Below, one piece after another: positions 62,782 through 64,000 of a stretch of 64,000 nucleotides of DNA. A program made the translations under genes and the position numbers. The stretch comes from Paenibacillus odorifer (lineage in GTDB: Bacteria > Bacillota > Bacilli > Paenibacillales > Paenibacillaceae). Below the pieces are notes generated by a model. That model ran no database searches. It was not told the DNA's origin and saw only the letters and a list, made by a program, of their open reading frames with translations. The stretch lies in assembly GCF_000758725.1 (NCBI RefSeq), contig NZ_CP009428.1, positions 3,100,001-3,164,000 on the forward strand, written 5' to 3'. Numbering within the stretch: the first letter of the stretch is position 1; each line of letters opens with the position of its first letter.

Positions 62782-63945
62782 TTGAATAAAGTACGGTATG
62801 GCATTATTGGAATTGGGAATATGGGGAGTGCACATGCACAAAGTCTGTTGAATCATATTAAAGATGCTGAGCTTGCAGCTGTATGTGATGTAAGGGAAGA
62901 ACGTTTGAAATGGGCAGAAGAGCATTTACCGGAAAGTGTACAGAAATTTGCAACACCCCAAGAGTTATATGAGTCTCATCTCATAGATGCAGTATTAATC
63001 TGTACTCCACATTATGATCATCCAACTTTAGCTATCGAGGCTTTTCAATATGGTTATCATGTATTGGTAGAGAAACCGGCTGGGGTCTATACCAAAGCTG
63101 TTAAGCAGATGAACGAAGCTGCAGCAAAGTCTGATCGCAAATTCGGAATCATGTATAACCAGCGGACGAATCCTTTATATCAAAAGCTTAGGGATCTCAT
63201 AAAGTCTGGTGAACTAGGCGAAATCCGCCGCACAAATTGGATCATCACCAACTGGTACAGATCACAAAGTTACTATAATTCCGGTGGTTGGCGGGCTACA
63301 TGGGCAGGCGAAGGTGGTGGGGTGCTGCTGAATCAAGATCCTCATCAACTAGATTTATGGCAGTGGACGACAGGTATGATGCCTAAGCGGATCAGAGCAT
63401 TTTGTCATTTTGGTAAATACCGCAATATTGAGGTTGAAGATGATGTAACCGCTTATGTGGAATATGAAAATGGTGCGACAGGGCTTTTTATCACCACAAC
63501 AGGTGAAGCACCGGGAACTAACCGTTTCGAAATTACTGGCGATCAAGGAAAAATCGTAGTGGAAGACGGGAAGCTAACCTTTTGGCGTCTACGCACGCCG
63601 GAGCCGCAATTCAATGCAGAGTTTACGGGAGGATTCGGCAGCCCAGAGTGTTGGAAATGTGAGATTCCTGTAGAAGAAGGTGGCGGTGAACAGCATAAAG
63701 GAATTTTGCGGAACTTTACGAATGCCATTCTACACGATGAGAAATTGTTAGCTCCGGGTGAGGAAGGTATTCACGGTCTAACGTTATCTAATGGAATGTA
63801 TTTATCGGCTTGGACCGACGATTGGGTGGAGTTACCGATTGATGAAGATTTATTTTATGAGAAGCTCATGGAAAAGGTAGAGAATTCTAACTTCAACAAA
63901 GAAACCACAGTCGCCCAAACCTTTGATGTTAAGGGAACTCATTAA
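62782..63945 (+). CDS. Gfo/Idh/MocA-family oxidoreductase
   Basis: A 387-residue dehydrogenase-like protein: Rossmann start YGIIGIGNMGSAHA, VEKPAGVY near 97, and the catalytic region LLNQDPHQLDLWQW near 178. It is the fourth Gfo/Idh paralogue in the window and is preceded by a divergent AraC gene. Start is a TTG at 62782 after AGGGAAGTGA. It is 25 bases before a truncated gene, probably a TIM-barrel partner. The substrate is unknown. Confidence 0.88.
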   Translation: MNKVRYGIIGIGNMGSAHAQSLLNHIKDAELAAVCDVREERLKWAEEHLPESVQKFATPQELYESHLIDAVLICTPHYDHPTLAIEAFQYGYHVLVEKPAGVYTKAVKQMNEAAAKSDRKFGIMYNQRTNPLYQKLRDLIKSGELGEIRRTNWIITNWYRSQSYYNSGGWRATWAGEGGGVLLNQDPHQLDLWQWTTGMMPKRIRAFCHFGKYRNIEVEDDVTAYVEYENGATGLFITTTGEAPGTNRFEITGDQGKIVVEDGKLTFWRLRTPEPQFNAEFTGGFGSPECWKCEIPVEEGGGEQHKGILRNFTNAILHDEKLLAPGEEGIHGLTLSNGMYLSAWTDDWVELPIDEDLFYEKLMEKVENSNFNKETTVAQTFDVKGTH

Positions 63946-63970
63946 ATTCTAATCAGAGAGGAAAGATCCT

Positions 63971-64000
63971 ATGAATCGTTCAACCATTGCTGCTCAAATG
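63971..64000 (+). CDS. Start of a gene cut by the window edge, perhaps a sugar phosphate isomerase/epimerase
   Basis: Only ten codons (MNRSTIAAQM) are visible, after GAGGAAAG at 8 bases. TIM-barrel sugar isomerase/epimerase proteins of this group often open with STIAAQMYTLR, and the preceding gene is a Gfo/Idh enzyme, a frequent partner. The identity is tentative. Confidence 0.4.
   Translation, partial: MNRSTIAAQM

Noticed and set aside
1..64000. CRISPR array, insertion sequence, tRNA, rRNA or prophage
   Set aside because: No regularly spaced repeats, transposase, integrase or structural RNA were seen on either strand.

Overview
The window reads as chromosome of a spore-forming, Gram-positive Paenibacillus-type bacterium. 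The evidence is a moderately AT-rich sequence, strong AGGAGG-type ribosome binding sites, frequent TTG/GTG starts, a GerA-type spore germination operon, DUF1657/DUF421 proteins typical of sporulators, LplB/YtcP-type sugar permeases with a YesM/YesN two-component pair, and many Gfo/Idh/MocA oxidoreductases. I see no rRNA, tRNA, CRISPR array, insertion sequence or phage gene. About 65 protein genes are supported, most on the + strand.

Left part (1-11.3 kb): an EamA-type transporter fragment with a divergent LysR regulator, then a TSUP exporter. Next come two sugar-oxidation clusters. The first is a LacI regulator with an apparent ATC start and a perfect palindromic operator, followed by Gfo/Idh - ThuA-like - Gfo/Idh. 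The second is an AraC regulator divergent from a TIM-barrel epimerase-like gene plus Gfo/Idh. A further Gfo/Idh gene followed by a truncated gene sits at the right edge beside another AraC regulator.

11.3-19.4 kb is a run of small accessory genes: acetyltransferases, an S66 peptidase, a DJ-1/PfpI protein, a ClbS/DfsB-like protein, a TlpA-like thioredoxin, a membrane-anchored zinc protease whose first exon-like segment is out of frame, a beta-lactamase-family hydrolase and a PhzF protein. 19.5-23.7 kb is a sulfur cluster: two TusA-like proteins, a LysR regulator, a YeeE/YedE transporter split into two half-proteins with a TusA gene between them, and a thioredoxin-reductase/thioredoxin fusion.

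23.8-31.1 kb is a carbohydrate ABC importer (two permeases, solute-binding lipoprotein) behind a cre-like site, followed by YesN and YesM. Then come DUF1657 and DUF421 proteins, an exported PL9 pectate lyase, a gerA-C-B operon behind a sigma-G-like promoter, a MoxR/DUF58/membrane-protein operon, and a large exported protein co-directional with a MacB-type ABC exporter and its membrane fusion protein.

47.9-60.6 kb holds NagZ, ferritin, an exported beta-propeller protein, a cation diffusion facilitator, hemerythrin, a metallophosphoesterase, a MarR/NmrA pair with a MarR-type palindrome, and a four-gene set that matches HssR-HssS-HrtB-HrtA (heme sensing and heme detoxification) including a direct repeat of the HssR type before hrtB. 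The end holds a CysL-like LysR regulator, a D-mannonate-oxidoreductase-like SDR, a broken acetyltransferase and an AraC regulator divergent from the last Gfo/Idh gene.
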